From the NCBI RefSeq assembly GCF_030317035.1, contig NZ_JASZYK010000009.1, forward strand, positions 218,897 through 282,896: DNA of 64,000 nucleotides. The letters are read 5' to 3'. The notes under the pieces are model-generated. The model made no database searches. It saw only the letters and a program-made list of their open reading frames with translations, and was not told the DNA's origin. Below, piece after piece: positions 55,515-63,803 of this stretch. The position numbers were made by a program, and so were the translations under genes. Source of the stretch: Variovorax sp. J22G73. Its GTDB lineage: Bacteria > Pseudomonadota > Gammaproteobacteria > Burkholderiales > Burkholderiaceae_C. Numbering within the stretch: position 1 is the stretch's first letter; the number at the start of each line of letters is the position of its first letter.

Positions 55515-57101
55515 ATGGAAATCGAGTTCAAGTTCTGCATCCCCGCCGGCCGCCTGAAGGCCGTCGAAGCCGCCCTGAAGCGCGGCGCCGTCCAGCGCAC
55601 CCGCCTGCAGGCCCGCTATTTCGACACCGCCGACCTGCGCCTTGCCGCCCACGGCGTGGTGCTGCGGCTGCGCAAGGAAGGCCCGAGGTGGGTACAGACC
55701 GTGAAGGCCACCGGCGACAACGCGCTGCACCGGCTGGAGCACAACGTCGACCTGGGCGCCGGCAGTGCCGCGCCGCAGGTCGACCCGCAACGCCACCAGG
55801 GCACGCCCGTGGGAGAGCGGCTCGCGAAGCTGCTGGCGGGGAGCGACGGTGACGACGGCGCTGGTATTGGCCCAGGTGCGCTGGTCGAGCGGCAATCGAC
55901 CGACATCGTGCGGCTCACGCGCGACGTGCGCGTCACCGGGGCCGGCGGTGCCGTGGTCGAGATGGCGCTGGACGTCGGCAAGGTCGTCGCGCACGCCGGC
56001 ACGCCCGAGCAGCGCGAGTCGCCCGTGTGCGAGCTGGAACTGGAGCTGAAAAGCGGCGACGTGCAGGGCCTGGTGTCGCTGGCGCGGCGCTGGTCGCAGC
56101 AGCACGGGTTGTGGTTCAGCACCGTGTCGAAGGCCGAGCGCGGCGCGCGCCTGCTGGCCGCGCGCGAGCAGGTGGACGCCGTGAAGGCCGAGCCGCCGCG
56201 CTTCGCCACGCAGCACCCGGACGGCCGGGCCATCCAGCAGGCCGTCGTCGCCGCGTGCCTGGCGCAGATGCTGCCGAACGCCAGCGAGATCGCCGCGGGC
56301 AACGCCGACCCGGCGGACGAAGAGCAGGTCCACCAGCTGCGCATCGGCATCCGCCGGCTGCGCACCGCGCTGCGCGAACTGGCGCCGCTCGATGCGGATT
56401 CAGCGCTTTTCGAAGCCGCCGAGTGGGAGCCGCCGCTGGTCGAGGCCTTCCGCGCGCTCGGTGAGTTGCGCGACCGCGAGCAGGTCGTGAAGCTCGCGCA
56501 GCCGCGGCTGCGCGAAGCGGGCGCACCGGAGTTCGATCCGCTGGCGGGCGATGCAAGGAGCGATTCCGAGGGCGCCTCGCCGCTTGCTTCCGCCGGCGAT
56601 GTCGTGCGTGCCGCGGCGTTCCAGAACGTGCTCGTGTCGCTCATCGGCTTCACCGCCCTGGCGCCGGCAGAAACCGCCGCGGTCGACGCCGATGACGCGC
56701 GGCGCCTGCTGCGCAAGCGCCTGCAGAAGCTGCATAAGCAGGCGGTGCGCGACGGCCAGCGCTTCGAGTCGCTGGACACCGAAAGCCAGCACCGCGTGCG
56801 CAAGCGGCTCAAGCGTCTGCGCTACCTGGCGGAGTTCGTGGCGCCGCTGTTCGAGGGGGAAGACAAGGACAAGGACGCCGCCGAGCGCTACCTGAAGGCC
56901 CTGCGGCCCGCGCAGGACGCGCTGGGCGAGTTCAACGACGAGGCCGTGGCGCTGGCGTTGTACCGCGACGCGGCGCAGCACGATGGGCAGGCGTGGTTCG
57001 CGGTGGGCTGGTTCACCGCGCGGCACGCGGGGGGCGCGAAGGCGTGCCGCAAGGCGCTGGCAAAGATCGAGGGTGCGCCGAGGTTCTGGAAGAAGGGCTG
57101 A
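55515..57101 (+). CDS. CYTH and CHAD domain-containing protein
   Basis: 528 aa. CYTH domain (about 1-205) with the diagnostic ExExK at the start (MEIEFKF) and Arg/Lys/Glu lining the triphosphate tunnel (ARYFDTADLRLAAHG, KSGDVQGL...). CHAD domain (about 225-520): EEQVHQLRIGIRRLRTALREL and ESQHRVRKRLKRLRYLAEF, the conserved His and basic residues that bind polyphosphate. Such fusions hydrolyse inorganic triphosphate or associate with polyphosphate granules. ATG 55515 is the family start. Convergent with slyD. Confidence 0.92.
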   Translation: MEIEFKFCIPAGRLKAVEAALKRGAVQRTRLQARYFDTADLRLAAHGVVLRLRKEGPRWVQTVKATGDNALHRLEHNVDLGAGSAAPQVDPQRHQGTPVGERLAKLLAGSDGDDGAGIGPGALVERQSTDIVRLTRDVRVTGAGGAVVEMALDVGKVVAHAGTPEQRESPVCELELELKSGDVQGLVSLARRWSQQHGLWFSTVSKAERGARLLAAREQVDAVKAEPPRFATQHPDGRAIQQAVVAACLAQMLPNASEIAAGNADPADEEQVHQLRIGIRRLRTALRELAPLDADSALFEAAEWEPPLVEAFRALGELRDREQVVKLAQPRLREAGAPEFDPLAGDARSDSEGASPLASAGDVVRAAAFQNVLVSLIGFTALAPAETAAVDADDARRLLRKRLQKLHKQAVRDGQRFESLDTESQHRVRKRLKRLRYLAEFVAPLFEGEDKDKDAAERYLKALRPAQDALGEFNDEAVALALYRDAAQHDGQAWFAVGWFTARHAGGAKACRKALAKIEGAPRFWKKG

Positions 57102-57155
57102 AAGAGCGCTGAACGGTGGCGGCTTCGAAAGACGCGGCCGCTTCAGGCGTCTGTG

Positions 57156-57632
57156 TCAGTGATGGTGCCCGTGCGCCCCATGCACATGCTTGTGCTCGAT
57201 TTCCACCGGCAGCGCCGCGCGCACATCTGTCACCTGCAGGCTGAACTTCAGCGCCTTGCCGGCCCAGGGATGGTTGCCGTCGAGCAGCACGACCGGGCCC
57301 TTGATCTTCATCACGGTGAACACGTGCTCGGTGCCGTCGTCTAGGCGGCCTTGCAGCTGCCCGCCGATCTTCACGCCCGGCGGAAACTCGGCCTTGGGAA
57401 TGCTGCGCACCAGCGCTTCGTCGCGCTGGCCGAAGGCGTCTTCGGGCGAGAGGTTGACCACGGTCTGGTAGCCCTTCTCCTTGCCGTCGAGCGCTTCCTC
57501 TATCTTGGGCAGCGTGTTCTCGTAGCCGCCATGCAGGTAGGCCATCGGCTCGGGGCTCGCCTCGATGAGCTTGCCCTGGGCGTCGGAGACTTTGTACTTG
57601 ATGGTGACGACGGTGTCTTTTTCGATTTTCAT
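57156..57632 (-). CDS. slyD: FKBP-type peptidyl-prolyl isomerase SlyD
   Basis: 158 aa. ATG at 57632. FKBP fold with an insert-in-flap (IF) domain: KIEKDTVVTIKYKVSDAQGK, then GYENTLPKIEEALDGKEKG, FGQRDEALVRSIPKAEF, and the C-terminal GNHPWAGKALKF signature. The tail EHKHVHGAHGHHH is a short metal-binding His cluster, shorter than in E. coli SlyD. Isomerase and nickel-related chaperone in the cytosol. Convergent with the CYTH-CHAD gene. Confidence 0.93.
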   Translation of the reverse strand: MKIEKDTVVTIKYKVSDAQGKLIEASPEPMAYLHGGYENTLPKIEEALDGKEKGYQTVVNLSPEDAFGQRDEALVRSIPKAEFPPGVKIGGQLQGRLDDGTEHVFTVMKIKGPVVLLDGNHPWAGKALKFSLQVTDVRAALPVEIEHKHVHGAHGHHH

Positions 57633-57776
57633 GGGGAGGCATTTTCGTTCGAACTGCGAACCAGTGTTCATGTCGGTGTTCATGCGCTTTCCGTTCGCCG
57701 GACCGTGCAAGGCTTCACGAAATGCTGTATGAAAAAACAGTATCCGCGCGAGGTTAAGAACTACACTTTCCGCCAC

Positions 57777-58469
57777 ATGGTTGCATCGAATCTGCTGGAC
57801 ACGGGAATCTACTCACTGGGTCAAGCCGCGCGCTTGATCGGTGTCGAAACTCGCGCAGTTCGGCGGTGGATGCGGGGACATCGATGGAAATACGGTGAAG
57901 GTCACCGCTCCACGCCTCCCCTGTGGAAAGCCCAACTGGCAGACGCCGATTTCGATGAGCCGGCCATTGGCTTCCGTGACCTGATGGAGTTGCGCCTTGT
58001 GCGCGCATTCACCGACGCGGGTGTGAGCCTCCAGGTGATCAAGGCCACCATCGAGGCGGCGCGCGACAGTTGGCACATGGACTATCCGCTGACGACGCGG
58101 CGCTTCCTGACGGACGGAAAGAAGATTTTCGAATCCGCGGTCGACGATGCGGGCGACGAGACCCTGACCGATGTGCGCGCACGCCAGATTGTCTTTACGC
58201 ACGTCATCAAGCCATCGCTCTACACAGGCATCGAGTACGCGGGCAATGTCGCTCGCCTTTGGACGCCGTCCGGAAACAAGGGCGTCGCCCTGGACCCCTC
58301 GCGCCAGTTCGGCACTCCCATCGTGGTGGGCCCGAGCATTCCCACCGACACGATTTTCGATGCCTTCATTGCGGAAGGGTGCGATCGCAAGGCGGTCGCG
58401 CGGCAGTTTGAAATAGAACCGAAGCATGTGGACATCGCGGTGCGGTTCGAGGAGCGACTACGAGCTTGA
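57777..58469 (+). CDS. DUF433-type antitoxin (VapB45-like)
   Basis: 230 aa from ATG 57777 (MVASNLLDTGIYSLGQAARL); an ATG at 57729 would add 16 residues. N-terminal helix-turn-helix YSLGQAARLIGVETRAVRRWMRG (a MerR-like reader), a middle region (FRDLMELRLVRAFTDAGVSLQVIKA), and a C-terminal DUF433 helix-turn-helix, IFDAFIAEGCDRKAVARQFEIEPKHVD. In Mycobacterium tuberculosis, a protein of this type and size (VapB45) is followed by VapC45, the same arrangement as here. Likely a DNA-binding antitoxin and autorepressor. Less GC-rich than its surroundings by eye, possibly horizontally acquired. No ribosome site evident at either start. Confidence 0.82.
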   Translation: MVASNLLDTGIYSLGQAARLIGVETRAVRRWMRGHRWKYGEGHRSTPPLWKAQLADADFDEPAIGFRDLMELRLVRAFTDAGVSLQVIKATIEAARDSWHMDYPLTTRRFLTDGKKIFESAVDDAGDETLTDVRARQIVFTHVIKPSLYTGIEYAGNVARLWTPSGNKGVALDPSRQFGTPIVVGPSIPTDTIFDAFIAEGCDRKAVARQFEIEPKHVDIAVRFEERLRA

Positions 58470-58882
58470 AGTTCTTTTTCGATGCGAACCTGTCGCCGCA
58501 CTTTGCACGTGGCGTCGCTGGACTGTGCGGATCCATCAAGGACGAGGTCGAGCAGGTCGTGCATCTGACGGATCTCTTCAGCTCCGACGCGCAAGACGTC
58601 GATTGGATCGGTGCGCTGACGCAAACGGGGCCGTGGTGCATCGTTTCCATCGACCGCTTCAAGAAGCACCACAACGCAGAGCGCGAAGCCTTGCGCAAAG
58701 GCGGGCACATGGTCTTCGTGCTGGAAAAGCAATGGAGTGGGCAGCCCTTTTGGAGCAAGGCCGAGCGCCTGGTCGGCTGGTGGCCTCAGATCGTGGCCCA
58801 AGCCCAGCTCCAGGCCGGCGGCATGTTATCGGTGCCGTTCGCCCACCGTTCTGGCGCCAAGTTCAAGGCCATCAAGTTGTAG
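58466..58882 (+). CDS. PIN-like ribonuclease toxin (DUF5615, VapC45-like)
   Basis: 138 aa starting with TTG at 58466, overlapping the antitoxin stop (TTGA). DUF5615 PIN-like fold: first-strand acid in KFFFDANLSPH, SDAQDVDWIGALTQTG, and a second acid in VSIDRFKKHH; these mark the metal-dependent RNase centre. The rest ends LSVPFAHRSGAKFKAIKL. Length equals VapC45 of M. tuberculosis (138 aa). Toxins of this group cleave RNA and are held by the upstream antitoxin. The 3' end overlaps the convergent LysR gene by 11 bases. Confidence 0.82.
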   Translation: MKFFFDANLSPHFARGVAGLCGSIKDEVEQVVHLTDLFSSDAQDVDWIGALTQTGPWCIVSIDRFKKHHNAEREALRKGGHMVFVLEKQWSGQPFWSKAERLVGWWPQIVAQAQLQAGGMLSVPFAHRSGAKFKAIKL

Positions 58883-59813
58883 CTCGACGAGCTCCAGTGG
58901 GCGCGGGTGCTTCAGACAACACATCCAACTGCCCCAGCTTCCCAACCACCAGCTCGATAAACGCCGACACCGCCAACGGCAAATGCTTGCGGCTCGGATA
59001 CACCACGCTCAACCCCCGCCCCGTGTACCGGTACTGCGGCAGCACCCGCACCAGCAACCCTTCCTGCTCGTCGCGCGTCGCCATCGACGGCGGCAGTTGC
59101 GCGATGCCCAGGCCCGCCAGCGCGGCCTTGCGCAGCGCCTGCGCGGTGTTGCCGGTGAAGCGGCCGGTGACTTGCACTTCTTCTTCCACCCCGTCCGGCC
59201 CCGTGAGCCGCCAGAGGGTGTGCCCCGCCGGGTGCGGCGGGGTCACGCAGTCGTGGGCCGCCAGGTCTTGCAGCGTGGCCGGTGCGCCGCGCCGCGCGAG
59301 GTAGCCGGGGCTGGCCAGCAGGCCGCCGTTGCGCGTGGCCAGCCGGCGGCCGATGTAGCCCGAATCTCGCAGCACGCCGCCGCGGAACGCCACGTCGATC
59401 TGCTCGGCGATCAGGTCGGCGGCGGCGTCGCTGAGCACGAAGTCCAGCTTCACCAGCGGGTGCTCCGCCAGGAAATCGGCCACCCATTCCATCGGAAAGA
59501 AATCGAAAAAATCCGCCGGCGCCGCCACCCGCACCAGCCCGCTGGGCGCCTGCCCGCCGGCCACCAGTTCCTGCCCCGCCGCGACCAGCCCGTCGACAGG
59601 CCCGGCGCACCGCTCATGAAAGGCCTGCCCCGCGCTCGTGAGCGTCAGCTTGCGCGTGGAGCGCTGCATGAGCCGCGTGCCCAGCTGCGCCTCCAGCTGC
59701 TGGATGCGCCGGCTCACGGTGTTGGGCGGCAGCCCCAGCCGGCGGGCGGCTTCGGCAAAGCTGCCGTAGCGCACCACCTGCACGAACATGGCGATGTCGT
59801 TGAGGTCGAACAT
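58872..59813 (-). CDS. LysR family transcriptional regulator (FMN reductase/pirin locus)
   Basis: 313 aa from the ATG at 59813 (MFDLNDIAMFVQVV). HTH in GSFAEAARRLGLPPNTVSRRIQQLEAQLG; effector domain with GLVRVAAPADFFDFFPMEW and IDVAFRGGVLRDSGYIGRRL. Divergent from the FMN-reductase and pirin operon at 59953, which is probably its target. In this context such regulators often respond to quinones or electrophiles, but the ligand is unknown. Confidence 0.88.
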   Translation of the reverse strand: MFDLNDIAMFVQVVRYGSFAEAARRLGLPPNTVSRRIQQLEAQLGTRLMQRSTRKLTLTSAGQAFHERCAGPVDGLVAAGQELVAGGQAPSGLVRVAAPADFFDFFPMEWVADFLAEHPLVKLDFVLSDAAADLIAEQIDVAFRGGVLRDSGYIGRRLATRNGGLLASPGYLARRGAPATLQDLAAHDCVTPPHPAGHTLWRLTGPDGVEEEVQVTGRFTGNTAQALRKAALAGLGIAQLPPSMATRDEQEGLLVRVLPQYRYTGRGLSVVYPSRKHLPLAVSAFIELVVGKLGQLDVLSEAPAPTGARRATT

Positions 59814-59952
59814 GGCGGCTTGATTCCTCCGATTTTTGGACGAGTGCACTACCACTCTACCGTCTAGTCGACCAATGGGTGCGTGCCTAACCTTCAGTGC
59901 ATGGCCGACCAAGACTCACGTCAACGCAACGACAACCCATCAGGAGCACCCC

Positions 59953-60540
59953 ATGACCCAGGCACAGCAACCCCGCATCGGCATCGTCATCGCCTCGACC
60001 CGCGAAGGCCGCTTCGGCGAAAAGCCCGCGCAGTGGATCCACGACATCGCCCGCCAGCGCACCGACCTGGCCTTCGAGCTGGTCGACCTGCGCGACCATC
60101 CGCTGCCTTTTTTCAATGAAGCCGGCGCGCCCGCCTGGGGCCCGGTGAAAAACGAGGCCGCACAACGCTGGCAGGCCAGGCTGGCCACCTTCGACGGCCT
60201 CGTGGTCGTCACGCCCGAGTACAACCACGGCCCGAGCGCGGTGCTGAAGAACGCGATCGACTGGGCCTACAAGGAATTCATTCGCAAGCCGATCGGCTTC
60301 GTGGGCTACGGCGGCGTGGGCGCGGCGCGGGCCGTGGAGCAGCTGCGGATGGTGGCCATCGAGATGCAGATGGCGCCGGTGCGCCACGCGGTGCACATCG
60401 GCATGGTGGAGTTCCTGGGCGTGTGGCAACAGGGCAAGAGCTTCGACGACTTTCCGCACCTGGCGCAGGCCGCCACCGCCATGCTCGACGACATGGCGTG
60501 GTGGACCCGCGCGCTGAAGACCGCCAGGGAGGCCGCATGA
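59953..60540 (+). CDS. NADPH-dependent FMN reductase family protein
   Basis: 195 aa; AGGAG eight bases before ATG 59953. Flavodoxin-like fold: IGIVIASTREGRFGEKPAQW (phosphate loop for FMN), VVVTPEYNHGPSAVLKNAIDWAYKEF (the classic PEYN(H/G) motif), FVGYGGVGAARA. Reduces quinones, azo dyes or chromate with NAD(P)H. Its stop overlaps the start of the pirin gene (ATGA), an FMN-reductase/pirin operon under the divergent LysR gene. Confidence 0.92.
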   Translation: MTQAQQPRIGIVIASTREGRFGEKPAQWIHDIARQRTDLAFELVDLRDHPLPFFNEAGAPAWGPVKNEAAQRWQARLATFDGLVVVTPEYNHGPSAVLKNAIDWAYKEFIRKPIGFVGYGGVGAARAVEQLRMVAIEMQMAPVRHAVHIGMVEFLGVWQQGKSFDDFPHLAQAATAMLDDMAWWTRALKTAREAA

Positions 60541-61427
60541 ACACCGCCGTTGGATTCGGCACCGCCGTCGAAACGCGCAGCCGCGCCATCGTCTACCGCA
60601 CGCGCGGCTCGCGCCACGGCGGCATCACGCGGCTGGTGAGCCCGGGGGACCTGGGCGAATTTCTCAAGCCCTTCGTGTTCCTCGACCTGTTCGGCTTCGA
60701 CATCGCGGGCGGCCACAAGGGCTTCGGGCTGCATCCGCACTCGGGCATCGCCACGCTCACCTACCTGATCGAGGGCGACACGCTCTACGAAGACACGACC
60801 GGCGAGCAGGGCACGCTGCTGGGCGGCGGCGTGGAGTGGATGCGCGCGGGCAACGGCGTGTGGCACACCGGCGGCCCCGCGCCGGGCGTGACGCGGGTGC
60901 GCGGCTTCCAGCTGTGGGTGGCGCTGCCGGCGTCGGAAGAAAACGCGCCCGCGCAAAGCCTGTACCTCGCGCCTTCGCAGGTGCCGCGGGAGGGCCCGGC
61001 GCGCGTGCTGCTCGGGCGCTACGGCGCGGCGCAAAGCGCCATCGCGGCGCCCGCGCCGATGAACTACCTGGGCGTGGAGCTGAAAGACGGCGAGCGCTGG
61101 CGCTATGTGCCGCCGGCCGGCCACACGGTGGGCTGGGTGGCGGTGAACGAAGGCGGGCTCGACACGGGCGATGGCGGTGGCGCTGGCGATGGCGCCGGCG
61201 GCCCCATCGGCGCAGGCGAACTCGCGGTGTTCGAGGAGTCGCAGGACGCGATCGACTTCGTGGCCCGCGGCGACACCAGCTTCGTGCTCGGCTCGGCAGT
61301 GAAGCATCCGCACGAACTGGTGATGGGCCACTACTCGGTGCACACGAGCCGGGCGACGCTGGACCAGGGCGAGGCCGAGATCCGGCGCATCGGCGCGACG
61401 CTGCGCCAGCAAGGGCGGCTCGGGTAG
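60537..61427 (+). CDS. Pirin family protein
   Basis: 296 aa, standard bicupin pirin. First-cupin metal ligands in GFGLHPHSGIATLTYLIEG and GNGVWHTGG (the third His; Glu follows). The second cupin contains a Gly/Ala-rich loop (TGDGGGAGDGAGGPIGAG) and the conserved VKHPHELVMGHYSVH. Overlaps the FMN-reductase stop by ATGA. Pirins can act on quercetin-like quinols, and the partner enzyme is a quinone-type reductase, so a quinol/quinone detoxification unit is likely. Confidence 0.9.
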   Translation: MNTAVGFGTAVETRSRAIVYRTRGSRHGGITRLVSPGDLGEFLKPFVFLDLFGFDIAGGHKGFGLHPHSGIATLTYLIEGDTLYEDTTGEQGTLLGGGVEWMRAGNGVWHTGGPAPGVTRVRGFQLWVALPASEENAPAQSLYLAPSQVPREGPARVLLGRYGAAQSAIAAPAPMNYLGVELKDGERWRYVPPAGHTVGWVAVNEGGLDTGDGGGAGDGAGGPIGAGELAVFEESQDAIDFVARGDTSFVLGSAVKHPHELVMGHYSVHTSRATLDQGEAEIRRIGATLRQQGRLG

Positions 61428-61435
61428 TTGCCGCG

Positions 61436-61466
61436 GCCTTGCCAGGCCTTGCCGGCCTGGCAAGGC
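61436..61466. terminator. Long hairpin after the pirin gene
   Basis: Thirteen-base perfect arms (GCCTTGCCAGGCC / GGCCTGGCAAGGC) with a TTGCC loop, nine bases after the pirin stop. No T-run. Position suggests it ends the FMN-reductase/pirin transcript or protects its 3' end. Confidence 0.5.
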
Positions 61467-61548
61467 GCGCAATCCCGGTGTGCACGCGGCGGGGGGCTGC
61501 GACAGAATCGTTCGCTTGTCCGTTCGAACGACTTCCGTCCGCCCCACC

Positions 61549-62754
61549 ATGAACATCGCCGACTCCTTCATTGCCAACGCCGCGCGCTTCGTCGAGATCC
61601 GCCGCGACATCCACGCCCACCCCGAACTCGGTTTCGAGGAACACCGCACTTCCGAGAAGGTCGCCGCGCTGCTGACCGAATGGGGCATCGAGGTGCACCG
61701 CGGCATCGCGGGCACCGGGCTGGTGGGCGTGCTGCGCAAGGGCACCGGCACCCGCACCATCGGGCTGCGCGCCGACATGGACGCATTGCCCCTGCACGAG
61801 GCCAACGACTTCGCCCACAAGTCCACCCACCCCGGGCGCATGCACGCCTGCGGCCACGACGGCCACACCACCATGCTGCTGGCCGCAGCCTGGCACCTGT
61901 CGCGGCAGGGCCCCGGCGATTTCGACGGCACGGTCAATTTCATCTTCCAGCCCGCCGAGGAAATGGGCAAGGCCGGCGCGAAGAAGATGATCGACGAGGG
62001 CCTGTTCGAGCGCTTTCCGTGCGACGCGGTCTTCGGGCTGCACAACTTTCCGGTGGGCGACGTGGGCCGCTTCGCGCTGAACGAAGGCGCGCTCATGGCC
62101 TCGAGCAACACCTACAAGATCACGGTGCGCGGGCGCGGCACGCACGCGTCGATGCCGCACACGGGCATCGACCCGGTGGCGGCGGTGGTCACGCTGGCGC
62201 AGCAGCTGCAGACCATCGTGGCGCGCACCATTCCCAGCACCGAGCGCGCGCTGCTCGCGGTGACGCAGCTGCAGGGCTCCGACGCGCCCAACGTCATTCC
62301 CGACGTGGCCACGGTGGGCGGCACCATCCGCACCTTTTCGATAGATGCCATCGACAAGATCGAGGCGCGCCTGCGCGAAGTGGCGGCGGGCGTGGCGGCG
62401 GCGCACGGCTGCACGGCCGAGGTGTTCTTCAACCGCTCGTCGCCGCCCACCGTGAACCACCCGGCCGAGGCGCGCTTCGCGGCGGGCGTGATGCGCGAGG
62501 TGGTGGGCGACGACATGGTCACCGACAACTTTCCCGCCGTGATGGGTGCCGAAGACTTCGCGCACATGCTGATCGCGCGGCCCGGCTGCTACGCGTTCCT
62601 GGGCAACGGCGACGGCGACCACCGGCTCGACGGGCACGGGCCCGGCCCTTGCATCATCCACAACACCTCGTTCGACTTCAACGACGAGATCATCCCGATC
62701 GGTGCCAGCTACTTCGTGAAGCTGGCGCAACGCTGGCTGCCGTCGGGCACCTGA
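61549..62754 (+). CDS. M20 family amidohydrolase (hippurate hydrolase-like)
   Basis: 401 aa from ATG 61549. M20D family: RRDIHAHPELGFEEHRTS, GLRADMDALPLHEAN, the metal Cys/His loop MHACGHDGHTTMLL, FIFQPAEE (catalytic Glu), FGLHNFPVGDVG. Hydrolyses N-acyl or N-benzoyl amino acids such as hippurate or IAA conjugates; exact substrate uncertain. Cytosolic. A Bug receptor follows after 22 bases, probably one operon, with the receptor binding a related acid. Confidence 0.9.
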   Translation: MNIADSFIANAARFVEIRRDIHAHPELGFEEHRTSEKVAALLTEWGIEVHRGIAGTGLVGVLRKGTGTRTIGLRADMDALPLHEANDFAHKSTHPGRMHACGHDGHTTMLLAAAWHLSRQGPGDFDGTVNFIFQPAEEMGKAGAKKMIDEGLFERFPCDAVFGLHNFPVGDVGRFALNEGALMASSNTYKITVRGRGTHASMPHTGIDPVAAVVTLAQQLQTIVARTIPSTERALLAVTQLQGSDAPNVIPDVATVGGTIRTFSIDAIDKIEARLREVAAGVAAAHGCTAEVFFNRSSPPTVNHPAEARFAAGVMREVVGDDMVTDNFPAVMGAEDFAHMLIARPGCYAFLGNGDGDHRLDGHGPGPCIIHNTSFDFNDEIIPIGASYFVKLAQRWLPSGT

Positions 62755-62776
62755 AATCATTTCCCCCTCTGTTCTG

Positions 62777-63796
62777 ATGACGATGAAGAAAGTGGACACC
62801 CCGATGCCCTCGACCTTGCCTACCCTGTTCACCCGCCGTTCCATGGGCGCTCTCGCCGTCGCGGCCGCGGCCGCGGCGCTGGGCGCGTTCTCGCCCGTGC
62901 ATGCGCAGCAGCGCGTGATCCACATCGTCGTGCCCTTCGGCACCGGCGCGGTGCAGGACACGGTGGCGCGCGCGTTCAACAACGAGCTGGGCACGGCGCT
63001 GAACGCCAGCGCCATCGTGGAGAACCGCGCGGGCGCGGGCGGCACGGTGGGCGCGGCGATGGTGGCGCGCGCGCCGGCCGACGGCAACACGCTGGTGCTG
63101 GCGGCCGCGAGCCACAACATCGCGGGCTTCCTGTACAACAAGCTGAGCTACGACCCGCTGAAGGACTTCGTGGGCGTGGCCAATGTCGGCAACGCGGGCT
63201 ATGTGCTGGCGGTGGCGGGCAACATGGGCGTGACGAGCACGGCCGACTTCATCAAGGAGGTCAAGGCCAACCCGGGCAAGTACAACTACGCCTCGGCCGG
63301 CAACGGCAGCGCCACGCACCTGGCCATGGCGTCGTTCCTGGCCAAGGCGGGGCTGCAGATGACGCACATTCCGACCAAGTCGACCGGCGAAGCGGTCAAC
63401 GAGGTGCTCGCGGGCCGGGTGCAGGCGGTCATCTCGTCGAGCATCGGCGTCATCGGCTTCCAGGACGACGCGCGCATCAAGCTGCTGGCCTCCACCGGCC
63501 AGCAGCGCAGCCCCTTCCTGCCCAAGCTGCCGACGGTGGCGGAAAGCGGCCTGCCGGGCTACGCCTTCGATTCGTGGATCGGCCTGCTCGCGCCGGCCGG
63601 CACGCCGAAGGCCGAGGTGGAGCGCATCAACGTCGCGGCCAACAAGGTGCTGGCGGACCCGGCGATCCAGGAGCGCTTCAAGCGCCTGGGCGTGGAGCCG
63701 CGCATGCAGAGCGCCGAAGAATTCCAGAAGCTGCTGCGCTCGGACTGGGACGCGATGGGGGCTGTGGTGAAGGCTTCGGGGGCGAAGATCGACTGA
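62777..63796 (+). CDS. Bug family tripartite tricarboxylate transporter receptor
   Basis: 339 aa with ATG 62777; ATG 62783 or 62804 are also possible. Twin-arginine-like signal (TRRSMGALAVAAAAAALGAF, cleavage near VHAQQ). Mature receptor: IHIVVPFGTGAVQDTVARAF, NRAGAGGTVGAAMVARAPADG, YASAGNGSATHLAMASFLAKAG, and LPTVAESGLPGYAFDSWIGLL. The carboxylate loop reads Thr-Gly-Ala-Val-Gln-Asp, different from the other receptor's Gly-Gly-Thr-Thr-Asp, so ligands probably differ. Associated with the M20 amidohydrolase. Confidence 0.9.
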   Translation: MTMKKVDTPMPSTLPTLFTRRSMGALAVAAAAAALGAFSPVHAQQRVIHIVVPFGTGAVQDTVARAFNNELGTALNASAIVENRAGAGGTVGAAMVARAPADGNTLVLAAASHNIAGFLYNKLSYDPLKDFVGVANVGNAGYVLAVAGNMGVTSTADFIKEVKANPGKYNYASAGNGSATHLAMASFLAKAGLQMTHIPTKSTGEAVNEVLAGRVQAVISSSIGVIGFQDDARIKLLASTGQQRSPFLPKLPTVAESGLPGYAFDSWIGLLAPAGTPKAEVERINVAANKVLADPAIQERFKRLGVEPRMQSAEEFQKLLRSDWDAMGAVVKASGAKID

Positions 63797-63803
63797 GCTG
63801 GTT

